The notes: generated from the letters alone by a model not told the origin. A DNA stretch of 41,711 nt from an uncultured Bacteroidales bacterium (GCA_902772965.1 CACYCT010000012.1:1-41711); one strand, 5' to 3'. Counted from the stretch's first letter, positions 16,099-27,646 are shown. Translations and numbers: made by a program.

Positions 16099-17232
16099 TT
16101 ATTCGCACTTATGTGCTCCGTCGCTGATTACAACGGGGTAGACCATGGGTTCGTGTCCGTATCGCTCGTTGAAGCGGGTTTTGGCTGTGGCGACAAAGTT
16201 GTCGTAGAGTTCGTCTTTGACAAGGTTGATGGTGCAGCCGCCGAAGCCACCGCCCATGATGCGCGATCCTGTCACGCCGCATTCGCGCGCGATGTCGTTG
16301 AGGTAGTCGAGTTCCTCGCAACTCACCTCATAGTCTTTCGAGAGTCCGTTGTGGGTTTCGTACATGCAACGTCCTACGGTTTCGAAGTCGCCGGCGCGGA
16401 GTGCGTCGCAAACGTCGAGCACGCGTTGCTTCTCGCCGATGACGTAGCGGGCGCGCTTGAAGTCTTCCTCGCTGATTTTGTCGCGTGCGGCCTCAAGCAT
16501 TTCCATGGTGGCGTCGCGCAGGGTTTCCACGCCGAGGGTTTTGGCCACGTGTTCGCACGACTGGCGGCGCTTGTTGTAGGGCGAGTCAACGAGTTCGTGT
16601 TTCACGCGCGAGTCGAGCAAGACGAGTTTATAGCCTTTTGCCTCAAACGGATAGTATTCATACTCGAGCGATCGGCAGTCGAGGCGCATGAGGCAGTTTT
16701 TCTTTCCGAACACGGAGGCGAACTGGTCCATGATACCGCAGTTAACGCCGCAGTAGTTATGCTCTGTTGACTGGCCGATGAGGGCGAGTTCGAATTTCTC
16801 GATTTTGTTGTCGTTAAACAGGTCGTTCATCGCGAATGCGAAGCACGATTCGAGTGCGGCGCTTGACGACAGTCCCGCTCCGAGGGGTACGTTTCCGGCG
16901 AAGACGGTGTCGAAGCCTTTCACGACGAATCCGCGTTTGATCACCTCGCGGCACACGCCGAAGATGTATCTTGCCCATTGCTCTGTGGGGGCGTCTTCCT
17001 CTTTGAGGCCGAACTCGCAGTAGGCGTCAAGGTCGGCGCTGTAAACGCGCACGCGGTCGGTGCCGTTGATGTTGATTTCGGCCATGATATATTTGTCAAT
17101 CGCGCCGGGGAAGACGAAGCCTCCGTTGTAATCGGTGTGCTCACCGATCAGGTTGATTCGTCCGGCAGAGGCGTAAAACACGCCATCGGTTCCGAATCGG
17201 CTCTTGAACAGTTGTTTAATTTTTTCTTTCAT
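16099..17232 (-). CDS. galK: Galactokinase
   Basis: GalK phosphorylates galactose at C1 with ATP, the entry step of the Leloir pathway. The 377-residue GHMP kinase shows GRINLIGEHTDYNGG at 24-38 (sugar-binding Glu/His/Asp), the ATP loop VPLGAGLSSSAALE at about 115-128, catalytic Asp169 in GIMDQFASVFG and motif 3 SRIMGGGFGGCTI near the C-terminus. It is first in a three-gene operon with galM and the nucleotidyltransferase. A weak -7-like box (TAACTTCG on the minus strand, 17277-17284) lies about 45 nt upstream; it has one mismatch. No sugar transporter or repressor gene is linked here. Confidence 0.96.
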   Translation of the reverse strand: MKEKIKQLFKSRFGTDGVFYASAGRINLIGEHTDYNGGFVFPGAIDKYIMAEININGTDRVRVYSADLDAYCEFGLKEEDAPTEQWARYIFGVCREVIKRGFVVKGFDTVFAGNVPLGAGLSSSAALESCFAFAMNDLFNDNKIEKFELALIGQSTEHNYCGVNCGIMDQFASVFGKKNCLMRLDCRSLEYEYYPFEAKGYKLVLLDSRVKHELVDSPYNKRRQSCEHVAKTLGVETLRDATMEMLEAARDKISEEDFKRARYVIGEKQRVLDVCDALRAGDFETVGRCMYETHNGLSKDYEVSCEELDYLNDIARECGVTGSRIMGGGFGGCTINLVKDELYDNFVATAKTRFNERYGHEPMVYPVVISDGAHKCE

Positions 17233-17339
17233 AGTTGTTTATATTGAATGGTTTGTATTGTCTTGGTTTTAATTTACGAAGTTAGGTTTTTTTTCTGAGT
17301 TGTGGATTGGTGAACGGGTATATTTCACAAACTTTAAAC

Positions 17340-18944
17340 TCAGAACAGTGAGAGTTGCCGAGGGTCGGGGGGTGGGGTAGGAGTGGGTTTCGCTTCTTCG
17401 GCGGGTTCCGGTTCCGGCGTAGCGGGCGGGTCGGGTTGAGCGGGCAGTAGCCAGTCGATGTCGTCGAGGTATTCATCGAATTCGCTCTGCTGTTGGCTAT
17501 TAGGCGTTGGCTCGGTTTCCTCGTGATGCTCATCTTTGGGTATGACGGTGAACTCCGGTTCGGTTGGGTCAGGCTCGGGGTGTTGTTCGGGTTGTGCGGC
17601 GGTTTCTGTCGGTTCGGGAGAGATGACCGGCTCGGGCGTTTCGGCTTGCTTTTCTTTTAATGTGAGCAGTTCGGTTTGTGTATGCGTGAGTTGTGTCTGG
17701 GTGTCTGTGAGTTGGTTGCGTGTCTGCTCGAGTTGTTCAAGTGTTTGTTTATATCGGGCTTGCGCGTTGGAGAGTCGTTGGGTGAGTTGCTCGGTTTGTC
17801 GCTCGGCCTCGGCGAGTTGACGGGTGAGTTGCTGCGCTCGCTCGTTGGCTTCGCTGGAGGTGGTCTGAAGTTGTGTTGCTTGCTCGCGTGCTATGGAGAG
17901 TTCCGCTCTGGCTTGGCGCAGGTCGTTGGCAAGTTGGTCGGTTTGCTGTGTTGTGGTTTCGGATTGTTGTCGTGCTTGGTTGAGTTGTTGCTCGAGTTGC
18001 TTTTTTTCTTCTTGAAGGGTGTCGATGCGTGCTGAGGCGGAGGTGAGTTGTTCCTTCAAGGCATCGATTCGGTTGGCGATGTTGATGTCGCGTCGTTTCT
18101 GTTTCTCCGCTTCGTCGCGCGCGCGTTCCTGGAATTTGGTGAGTTCCTTTCGCTGTTGCGCGGCGTTCTCTTCGGCGAGGATAAGACGTGCCCGGAGTTG
18201 CTCGTCAACTTCGTTGGCTTTGTCGGTGAGTTGTTGTATTTCGGCTTTGAGTTCGGCGATTTGAGCCGCTTTGCGTTCTTTATAGGCTTCAAACTGTTCG
18301 AGTTTGGCTTGAAGTTCGGCGGCGATTTGCAGTTCCTCGCGGGCTGTGTCGAGTTGTTCTTGCAGTTCTTGGGCTTGTTGCTCTGACTGATTGCAGCGGT
18401 TTTGCAGTTGCTCGACTTGCTCGGTTAGCGTGCTCGCTTGTTCGGCTTGGTGTCGGAGTTGCTCGAGTTGTCCGGTGTCGTCGGGGTTGATACCGGCTTG
18501 TGTCATTTTCAGGGAGGCGACTTTGAGTTTGTTCTGCAATCCTTTCTTGTCCACTTCGAGCGAGTCGATTTTGGTTTGGAGTTCTTCGACTTTTTGTGTG
18601 AGGTCGTTGGCTCGGTTTTGCGCCGCTCTGCGTTGCGCCTCGCTCACGTTGAGGCGGTCGCGCAGGTCTGAAGTGTCGTTGTCGTTGGTGTTTGTAGTTG
18701 TGGCAGATGGTGTTGCCGGGGTAGCGTTTCGGAGTTGGCGCACTTGTGTCGAGAGTGCGGCAATCATCTGTTTGAGTTCGTTGATTTGCGCGTCGTTGGA
18801 TACGTTGGCGCTTGCCAGTCCGGTTGTGTCGGCGGTTTGTTGCCGGGTATGTTGTTCGCGTTGCGGCAAGGCGAGTTCGTCGTCGATTTCGCTGCCGTCG
18901 TCGCTGAATCCGAATGCGTGTTTGAGTTTACTGAAGAAATCCAT
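17340..18944 (-). CDS. Long coiled-coil protein of unknown function
   Basis: The 534-residue protein has a short amphipathic N-terminus (MDFFSKLKHAFGF), a polar linker rich in Thr, Asn and Asp to about residue 95, then an almost unbroken Gln/Glu/Leu-rich coiled coil from about 95 to 430, and an acidic Pro/Glu-rich tail with an almost all-Pro/Thr end. No enzymatic domain or membrane helix is visible. Such a layout suggests a scaffold or filament-forming protein. It follows the PEP/pyruvate-binding gene by 25 nt on the same strand, so the two are probably co-transcribed and may work together. An inverted repeat near its stop lacks a T-run and is not a convincing terminator. Confidence 0.8.
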   Translation of the reverse strand: MDFFSKLKHAFGFSDDGSEIDDELALPQREQHTRQQTADTTGLASANVSNDAQINELKQMIAALSTQVRQLRNATPATPSATTTNTNDNDTSDLRDRLNVSEAQRRAAQNRANDLTQKVEELQTKIDSLEVDKKGLQNKLKVASLKMTQAGINPDDTGQLEQLRHQAEQASTLTEQVEQLQNRCNQSEQQAQELQEQLDTAREELQIAAELQAKLEQFEAYKERKAAQIAELKAEIQQLTDKANEVDEQLRARLILAEENAAQQRKELTKFQERARDEAEKQKRRDINIANRIDALKEQLTSASARIDTLQEEKKQLEQQLNQARQQSETTTQQTDQLANDLRQARAELSIAREQATQLQTTSSEANERAQQLTRQLAEAERQTEQLTQRLSNAQARYKQTLEQLEQTRNQLTDTQTQLTHTQTELLTLKEKQAETPEPVISPEPTETAAQPEQHPEPDPTEPEFTVIPKDEHHEETEPTPNSQQQSEFDEYLDDIDWLLPAQPDPPATPEPEPAEEAKPTPTPPPDPRQLSLF

Positions 18945-18969
18945 ATGTTGATGGTCTTTGTTGCAGTGT

Positions 18970-21924
18970 TCAGTTTTTCAGAACGATACCCCATCCTTTC
19001 GGCCCGTTGATGGTTACGGAGAGCGGCTTGTCAAAGTGAATCACGCGGATGAATTCTGTTTCGTCGGCGGGGAGGCTGTCGAGGTATTCGAGGTCGAGCC
19101 GGCTTCCGTCGTCGTGTTCTCCTACGGTGAAGTATCCCACGCCGAAGGAGGTCAGATTCTGGAAGAAGTGTGACCCTTGTGAGGGGTCGATTCGCCGTCC
19201 CTGTAGCGACAATTCAACAATCAGCCTTGCTGCGGAGATGTTTGCCCATCGCACGGGAATGCCGAGCGCCTCGTCCGACGAGCCCCATCGCCCGGGGCCT
19301 ATAAGGATGTAGTTTTCGTTTGAATCGGTAAAGGTACGATTTATTTTCTCAAGTTGGTCTGCGATTGCCGAATTATTTTCAAAAGAAAATTTTTCGGGTT
19401 TGACCAAGACCACCGCCGTGATGTTGTCGTTTATGCCGTGTCCGAGTGCCCGGTGGCTGCGGATAAGCACATTCTCTTCCGGAGCGTGGAAGATTGTTTC
19501 GTCGAGCATTTCGCGCCGGTCGACCATGGGTCGGATCTGCAGCCAGTAGAGTGTGCCTCGGTTGTTGTCGGAGGGGTTGTCGGCGAGTACACCGGCAAAT
19601 TCCACCTCAACGGGTCGTCCCATTTGCTGTTGTCCTGTTGTGAGCATGAACTCGAGCATTTTCGGCAGTGGGAACACGCCGTGGCGGAGCACGTTGGCGA
19701 AGGTGACCACTTTTCGTCCGCGCATTTGGTCGTTGTCAATAAGGCGGTCGTTCTGGTGGTCGAATGTGCTCACGATGTAGTGCATGTGTCCCGCGTCGGC
19801 GGCGTCCTGTACCGGCAGGCGGACGAGGTTGAATCCCTCGTCGATGGCGAGCGGGTTGATGTTGGCGGTGTCGAGGGCGAAGAAGTGGGTTTGCGTGTCG
19901 CGCAGGGCGAGTTGGGTTGTGCTGAGTTGGAGGATGTGTCGCGGGTGCCGCGGCGAGAAGCGCAGCGAGCGTCCGCCGTCAACGATTTGCTTTCCCAGTC
20001 CGGCGGCGAGTTCGACCACACCGTCTTCCGCGCGTTCGGCTCCGGTGGGGTAGTAGTTCAGCGACCGCCCCACGCCGGAGAATGAGGGGTAGTAGAGCGT
20101 ATCGTGTTGCGTTCCGACAACCTCTTGCAGAATCACGGCCATTTTTTCCTGGTCAATCACGTTGCTTGTTGCAACCATATAGTCTTTGCTCTCGCGGTAG
20201 AAAACCGAAGCGTAGACTGCTTTTACGGCCTGCTCAATCAGGCTGACGGTTTGTTCGCGATTGTTCAGGTGCGGCACCATATAGGTGGCGTAGATTCCGG
20301 CGAAGGGTTGGTAGTGGCTGTCCTCGAGCAGGCTGCTTGATCGAACGGCCAGCGGTGCGTTGATTACCTTGCATATGGCGTCGAAATCGTCGTGCAGCCG
20401 TTCGGGTAGTCGCGCGGCGAGGAAGGCGTTCAGGATTTCCTGGTCGGGCAGATCGGACAGCGCGAGGGGGTACAGTCCGTTGGATTCCATAAACTCGTCG
20501 AAGATGTCGGTACAGAGCACTATGGTGTGCGGAATGCGGAGAGTCGCTCCGTCGAAGTCGTCGCATTGCGGATTCTGCTTGATAATCGCGTCGACAAATG
20601 CCAGTCCGCGTCCCTTACCGCCGAGTGAGCCCTGTCCGATACGCGCGAAGGAGGAGAACTGGTCGTATCGGTCGCGATAGAACTCGGCCACTACGCCGCG
20701 GTTTTTCATCTTGCGGTATTTGGCGATTACGGAGAGCATCAGTTCAATCATCTCGGGTGACTGCTCGGGTGAGTTGATTTTGTGCATTTTCAGCACTTGC
20801 GCGATGGGGAACAGGGCGCGCGAGGATAGCCAGCGCGAGAAGTCGTTGTTTTTCGCGTGGTGGTAAAATGCCTCGGGTGGTACTTCGCGCAGGTGGTACT
20901 GCAGTGCCTTGAGGTCGGGGAATCGGAGCAGTTCGTTTCCGTTTTCCGGGTCGCGGATAATCAGGTCGCCGAAGCCGAACATCCGCATGATTGCCTTGCC
21001 GAGGTCGACGGGGAGTTTTTTTGAGTTCTTGTCGAGGAATGTTCCTCCAAAACTGTCCACGTGATGGGCGTTCTCGCTCTCCGACGATTCGATGATGACG
21101 GGCAGATATGGGTCCCGATGGCGAAGTTCGACGGCCAGCCGGAGTCCTGCCGATCGGTCTTTTTTCCCTTCTCGGGAGAATGTCACGTCGCTGATTACGC
21201 CGAGCATTTGGTTTCCGTAGGTATCGTACAGGCTGAGGGCTTCCTCGTAGTTTCGGGCTAAGATCACTTTGGGCCGGCCGCGCATGCGCAACATGCGTTC
21301 GTGGGCATTGAGTGCTTCGGTGGCGAAGATGCGCGACTGATTGAGGATAAACGTATAGAGTGTGGGCAGAATCGAGGAGTAGAACCTCACCGAGTCTTCC
21401 ACGAGCATAATCATCTGCACGCCCACTTCGCTGACGTCGGCCGGGGCGTTCATCTTGTCTTCGAGCAGTTTGATGATGGCCACGAGCAATTCCACATTTC
21501 CCAACCAAGAGAACACGTAGTCGACCGCCGACAGGTCTTCGCCCTGAAGTCGACGGGATACCTCGCGCGAGAACGGGGTCAGCACCACGTACGCGATTTC
21601 GGGATTGTCCGCCTTGATTCGCTTGGCGTACTCGAAGGTTTGGCTCAGGTCCACTCCGGGCATTGCGATGATGAGGTCGTAATGTTTGGCCTGGAGTTCT
21701 GCGTCAGCCTTGTCATAGTCGGGCACGAGGGTTACGCGCGGGGGTGAACTGAGGTTGAGTGAGACGTATTCCAGGAAAATCTGCTCCTCGATTCTTCCGT
21801 CTTCCTCAAGCATGAAGGCGTCGTATGTGCTTGCGATGAGCAAGACGTTGTGGATGCGTTCCTGCATGAGGTTTTTGAAGGCGGTTTCGCGGAGGTAGAG
21901 TTGGCTGAGAAGTTTTGAGTTCAT
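18970..21924 (-). CDS. PEP/pyruvate-binding (PPDK_N) protein with two receiver-like domains
   Basis: The 984-residue protein begins with two CheY-like domains. The first (about 24-155) lacks a phosphoacceptor Asp at the expected place (LIIAMPG, 84-90). The second (about 171-318) keeps the receiver residues: Glu176/Asp177, Asp246 in VISDVTF, Ser280 and Lys299. From about 425 (SFARIGQGSLGGKGRGLAF) to LYWLQIRPM near 800 it matches the ATP-grasp-like N-domain of PEP synthase/pyruvate phosphate dikinase, with LAVRSSSLLEDS and QPFAGIYATY. About 180 further residues follow, including GPGRWGSSDEALGIPV. The swivelling phosphohistidine domain and the TIM-barrel PEP domain are absent, so it cannot be an ordinary PEP synthase. 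Its reaction is unknown; a phosphorylation-controlled phosphotransferase is a guess. It sits after topA, from which a terminator separates it. Confidence 0.85.
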   Translation of the reverse strand: MNSKLLSQLYLRETAFKNLMQERIHNVLLIASTYDAFMLEEDGRIEEQIFLEYVSLNLSSPPRVTLVPDYDKADAELQAKHYDLIIAMPGVDLSQTFEYAKRIKADNPEIAYVVLTPFSREVSRRLQGEDLSAVDYVFSWLGNVELLVAIIKLLEDKMNAPADVSEVGVQMIMLVEDSVRFYSSILPTLYTFILNQSRIFATEALNAHERMLRMRGRPKVILARNYEEALSLYDTYGNQMLGVISDVTFSREGKKDRSAGLRLAVELRHRDPYLPVIIESSESENAHHVDSFGGTFLDKNSKKLPVDLGKAIMRMFGFGDLIIRDPENGNELLRFPDLKALQYHLREVPPEAFYHHAKNNDFSRWLSSRALFPIAQVLKMHKINSPEQSPEMIELMLSVIAKYRKMKNRGVVAEFYRDRYDQFSSFARIGQGSLGGKGRGLAFVDAIIKQNPQCDDFDGATLRIPHTIVLCTDIFDEFMESNGLYPLALSDLPDQEILNAFLAARLPERLHDDFDAICKVINAPLAVRSSSLLEDSHYQPFAGIYATYMVPHLNNREQTVSLIEQAVKAVYASVFYRESKDYMVATSNVIDQEKMAVILQEVVGTQHDTLYYPSFSGVGRSLNYYPTGAERAEDGVVELAAGLGKQIVDGGRSLRFSPRHPRHILQLSTTQLALRDTQTHFFALDTANINPLAIDEGFNLVRLPVQDAADAGHMHYIVSTFDHQNDRLIDNDQMRGRKVVTFANVLRHGVFPLPKMLEFMLTTGQQQMGRPVEVEFAGVLADNPSDNNRGTLYWLQIRPMVDRREMLDETIFHAPEENVLIRSHRALGHGINDNITAVVLVKPEKFSFENNSAIADQLEKINRTFTDSNENYILIGPGRWGSSDEALGIPVRWANISAARLIVELSLQGRRIDPSQGSHFFQNLTSFGVGYFTVGEHDDGSRLDLEYLDSLPADETEFIRVIHFDKPLSVTINGPKGWGIVLKN

Positions 21925-21940
21925 TCGTTTGTGGAAGTGA

Positions 21941-21979
21941 AAACAACGCCCCTCGGCAAGTGTGTGTGCTTCGGGGCGT
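21941..21979 (-). terminator. Terminator of topA
   Basis: On the minus strand ACGCCCC (21973-21979) pairs with GGGGCGT (21946-21952) around a 20-nt loop, followed by TGTTTT. It lies between the topA stop and the start of the PEP/pyruvate-binding gene. Confidence 0.65.
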
Positions 21980-21993
21980 AATGTGGCGAAGTT

Positions 21994-24345
<2,352 letters not shown>

Positions 24346-24377
24346 TGCTGTTACACCTTATTTATAAAATCAGGCTG

Positions 24378-24385
24378 CAAAGGTA
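24378..24385 (-). promoter_or_regulatory. -7 element for topA
   Basis: The minus strand reads TACCTTTG, a perfect TAnnTTTG box 33 nt upstream of the topA ATG. The -33 region is not well conserved. Confidence 0.55.
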
Positions 24386-24460
24386 ATACAATTAATTGAA
24401 TCAGCGATATGACCGGGGTGTTTTTTCCGCCGGAGCCATCAGGCATAAACCACGCAAAGG

Positions 24461-24492
24461 TTTGGCGGATTGAAAGAAAACACCTAATTTTG
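24461..24492 (+). promoter_or_regulatory. Bacteroidetes-type promoter of the helicase gene
   Basis: TTTG at 24461-24464 and TAATTTTG at 24485-24492 are separated by 20 nt, a full consensus match, 21 nt ahead of the ATG at 24513. Confidence 0.75.
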
Positions 24493-24512
24493 CACGTCAA
24501 AAAATCGGTTCC

Positions 24513-26579
24513 ATGAATCTGTCCTACCCCAAAAATATCGATCTGGATAACCCCGAGTTCCAAAATCTGTGGAGTCTCATTCAGCAAACCCAGCAGTCTG
24601 TTTTCCTCACCGGAAAAGCCGGAACGGGAAAGTCCACATTCCTTAAATATATCTGCGCACACACGAAAAAGAAGTTCGTCGTTCTCGCGCCGACAGGTAT
24701 CGCCGCGGTAAACGTCGGAGGACAGACACTCCACTCCTTCTTTAAAATCCCCTTCAAGCCCCTGCTGCAAAACGACCCGGAATACGCCCCGAGAATGATC
24801 GAGAAGACCCTGCGGTTCTCCAAAGACAAAATCCGCCTTATTAAAGAACTCGACCTGATCATTATCGATGAGATATCTATGGTTCGGGCTGATATCATCG
24901 ACCATATTGACAGAGTACTGCGGCACTTCACGCGCAACAACCGTGAACCCTTCGGCGGGAAACAACTTCTATTTGTCGGTGACATTTTCCAACTCGAGCC
25001 GGTTGTGACGCGCGACATGTATGAAATCCTGCGGCGGGAATACAACCGGATGTTCTTTTTCAACGCACGGGTTTTCAATCAGTTGGGTCTGATACCGATT
25101 GAACTCGTTCGTGTTTACCGTCAGGAAGACGGCCCGTTTGTGGCCCTGCTCGACCGGGTGCGCGCCGGTAAAGCCTCCAACGAAGACATCGCCATTCTCA
25201 ACTCTCGCGTCAACCCCAACGTCACCGAATCGGACTTCACCATCACACTCGCCACCCGACGCGACACCGTCGATGTCATCAACGACGAACGCCTCAATAA
25301 CCTCAAAACCCCGGAAATCACATTCCAAGGCGCCATCGACGGCGACTTTCCCGACAACCTTCTGCCAACCTCACTCGAACTCACCCTCAAGCAGGGAGCG
25401 CAAGTTATCTTTATCCGCAACGACAAGGAAAACCGTTGGGTTAACGGAACCATCGCCAAAGTGGCTCACATCGACACCGGGAAAGTGATTGTTGAAATGG
25501 AAGACGGCCAACAGCACACACTTGAGCAGGAACAGTGGGCCAACGTGCAATACACTTATGACGTGAAGAAAAACGTCGTTGTGGAGAACGTGCTCGGCAC
25601 ATTCACCCAATATCCCATAAAACTCGCTTGGGCACTCACCGTGCACAAAAGCCAAGGCCTCACGTTCAACAACGTGATCATCGATTTCCAAGGCGGGGCA
25701 TTCACCGGCGGACAGACGTATGTGGCACTCTCGCGGTGCACCAGTCTCGAAGGCATCACCATGATGCGCCAACTCTCGCAACGCGACATCATCGTCAATC
25801 CGGCCGTTATCGAGTTCAGCAGGCATTTCAACAACCAGCAGTCCATCAACGAAGCCCTGCAACAAGAGCAGGCCCGCGTACTTTACCGGAATGCCCTGCA
25901 GGCATTCGGGCAAGGACAATTCCGAAACGCCATTGCCCGGTTTGCCCAGGCCGAAGCCATCGCACATCAGTTGCAATCACCCGTAGTGCAGCGACTTATA
26001 GCCGCAAAACTCTATCAACTCGCGGCCCAGCAACGCACCATCGATGCCTTGCAGGAAGAAATCGACGCGAAAAACAAACTCCTGAGCGACCTTGCGGCGG
26101 AATATGCCCAAATGGGACATCTGTCACTCGGACACGGTATCCTCGAAGAAGCCGAAACGGAATACCAACCCCGCACAGACCGGGTCGCTATCCAGGCCGC
26201 TATGGCCAACTACGACAAGGCGTTACGCATTTGTCCAACCCTAACAGAGGCTATGGTGGGGAAAGCCGAACTCCTGCTCTCGCTCGACCGGCAACAGGAA
26301 GCCATGGAATTGCTCAAACTTGCCACCGAAACGGATTCCAAAGCCTACCAAGCCCATTTCCTCCTCGCGCGATTATTGGCGCAAGACGACCTGCCCGAGG
26401 CCATAAAGTGTTATAAGCGGGCCATCAAAGCCGACAAGTCACGCCCCGAGCCCCATGAAGCCCTCGCCGAAATCTACGACACCCTCGACCTTGACGACCT
26501 TGCCGAGCAACACACCCATCAAGCCCGGGCTCTGCGTAAAGCCATCACATCCAAGCCTCGCCGAAAATCAAAAAAATAA
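24513..26579 (+). CDS. PIF1/RecD-like DNA helicase fused to TPR repeats
   Basis: The 688-residue protein has a superfamily 1B helicase core: Walker A GKAGTGKST at 34-42, APTGIAA motif Ia, IIIDEISM Walker B near 117-124, GDIFQLEPVV motif III, VYRQ and, near 390, the WALTVHKSQGLTF and TYVALSRCTS motifs V/VI. These are PIF1/RecD-type 5'-to-3' helicase signatures. From about residue 430 it continues as a helical domain; after about 540 the sequence shows repeated TPR-like units (ANYDKALRICP, AIKCYKRAIKADKSRPEPHEALAEIY), followed by a basic Lys/Arg tail. The TPRs probably mediate protein contacts. No nuclease domain is present. It has its own full promoter and is divergent from topA. The exact role (replication-fork or G-quadruplex work is typical of PIF1) is not shown. 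Confidence 0.9.
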   Translation: MNLSYPKNIDLDNPEFQNLWSLIQQTQQSVFLTGKAGTGKSTFLKYICAHTKKKFVVLAPTGIAAVNVGGQTLHSFFKIPFKPLLQNDPEYAPRMIEKTLRFSKDKIRLIKELDLIIIDEISMVRADIIDHIDRVLRHFTRNNREPFGGKQLLFVGDIFQLEPVVTRDMYEILRREYNRMFFFNARVFNQLGLIPIELVRVYRQEDGPFVALLDRVRAGKASNEDIAILNSRVNPNVTESDFTITLATRRDTVDVINDERLNNLKTPEITFQGAIDGDFPDNLLPTSLELTLKQGAQVIFIRNDKENRWVNGTIAKVAHIDTGKVIVEMEDGQQHTLEQEQWANVQYTYDVKKNVVVENVLGTFTQYPIKLAWALTVHKSQGLTFNNVIIDFQGGAFTGGQTYVALSRCTSLEGITMMRQLSQRDIIVNPAVIEFSRHFNNQQSINEALQQEQARVLYRNALQAFGQGQFRNAIARFAQAEAIAHQLQSPVVQRLIAAKLYQLAAQQRTIDALQEEIDAKNKLLSDLAAEYAQMGHLSLGHGILEEAETEYQPRTDRVAIQAAMANYDKALRICPTLTEAMVGKAELLLSLDRQQEAMELLKLATETDSKAYQAHFLLARLLAQDDLPEAIKCYKRAIKADKSRPEPHEALAEIYDTLDLDDLAEQHTHQARALRKAITSKPRRKSKK

Positions 26580-26651
26580 GTTCGTTGACATTGAGCAAAC
26601 TATTGTCAGGCGGCAAGTTCTATCAAAACCGATAAATATTCACGGTTTAAA

Positions 26652-26683
26652 TTTGCCCGAACCGCAAAAGTTGTTTACCTTTG
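26652..26683 (+). promoter_or_regulatory. Bacteroidetes-type promoter of prs
   Basis: TTTG at 26652-26655 and TACCTTTG at 26676-26683 are 20 nt apart, a full consensus match 30 nt before the prs ATG. Confidence 0.75.
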
Positions 26684-26713
26684 CGGTGTCAAATCTACTC
26701 CTAAACCATTACA

Positions 26714-27646
26714 ATGAGCCAATTCAAAGTTTTCTCCGGAACCAAGTCGCGTTATGTCGCGACCGAAATCGCCCATGACCTCGGCGTTGAACTCGGAAAT
26801 ATGAACATTATCCACTTCGCCGACGGTGAGTTTGAAGTGGGATTCGAAGAATCAGTGCGCGGCTCGCACGTCTATCTCGTGCAGAGCACATTCCCCAACT
26901 CCGACAACCTGATGGAACTGCTGCTGATGATTGATGCCGCCAAGCGCGCGTCGGCAAAATCCATCGCTGCCGTGATTCCCTATTTCGGTTGGGCACGCCA
27001 AGACCGAAAAGACAAGCCCCGTGTGAGTATCGCCGCCAAACTCGTGGCCAACCTGCTCAGTGCTGCTGGTATTGATTGCCTGATTACCATGGACTTGCAT
27101 GCCGATCAGATTCAGGGCTTTTTCGACGTGCCCGTGAATCACCTTTACGCATCGTCGGTGTTTGTGCCATACATTGAGCAACTCCGTCTGCCCGACTTGG
27201 TTATCGCCAGCCCCGACATAGGTGGAGCCAAACGCGCCAACAGTTACGCCAAATACTTTGATGTGCCCCTCGTGCTCTGCCACAAACAGCGCGCTAAAGC
27301 CAACGTGGTGGCAAAAATGACCATCATCGGTGACGTGAAAGACAAAAACGTGATTCTTATCGACGACATGATCGACACTGCCGGAACCATCTGCACCGCC
27401 GCGCAACTGATGAAAGACGCCGGTGCCCTCACGGTCCGCGCCGTGGCTTCACATCCGATCATGAGCGAGCCCGCAAGCGAGCGCATTATGAAAAGTTGCC
27501 TCGACGAGGTGATTTTAACCAACAGCATCCCCTTCGACACCACTAAGTGCCCTAAGGTGACCATCATCAGCATCGCTGAACTCTTCGCCGACACCATCCA
27601 GCGCGTGCACGACAACCGTTCCATCAGTTCGCAGTACCTGCTCTAA
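26714..27646 (+). CDS. prs: Ribose-phosphate pyrophosphokinase (PRPP synthetase)
   Basis: Prs makes 5-phosphoribosyl 1-pyrophosphate from ribose 5-phosphate and ATP for purine, pyrimidine, His, Trp and NAD synthesis. The 310-residue protein has the family marks: FADGEFEVGFEESVRG near the N-terminus, YFGWARQDRKDKPR flexible ATP loop, MDLHADQIQGFFDVPVNHLYA signature, and the PRPP-binding loop VILIDDMIDTAGT at about 213-225. Length is normal (class I form). It has a full promoter at 26652-26683 and is followed by a perfect 14-bp terminator hairpin, so it is a single-gene transcript. Confidence 0.97.
   Translation: MSQFKVFSGTKSRYVATEIAHDLGVELGNMNIIHFADGEFEVGFEESVRGSHVYLVQSTFPNSDNLMELLLMIDAAKRASAKSIAAVIPYFGWARQDRKDKPRVSIAAKLVANLLSAAGIDCLITMDLHADQIQGFFDVPVNHLYASSVFVPYIEQLRLPDLVIASPDIGGAKRANSYAKYFDVPLVLCHKQRAKANVVAKMTIIGDVKDKNVILIDDMIDTAGTICTAAQLMKDAGALTVRAVASHPIMSEPASERIMKSCLDEVILTNSIPFDTTKCPKVTIISIAELFADTIQRVHDNRSISSQYLL

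Noticed and set aside
17294..17346. Inverted repeat TTCTGAGTT/AACTCAGAA around the coiled-coil stop codon
   Set aside because: The loop is about 35 nt and the minus strand continues in A, not T, so it is not a convincing terminator.
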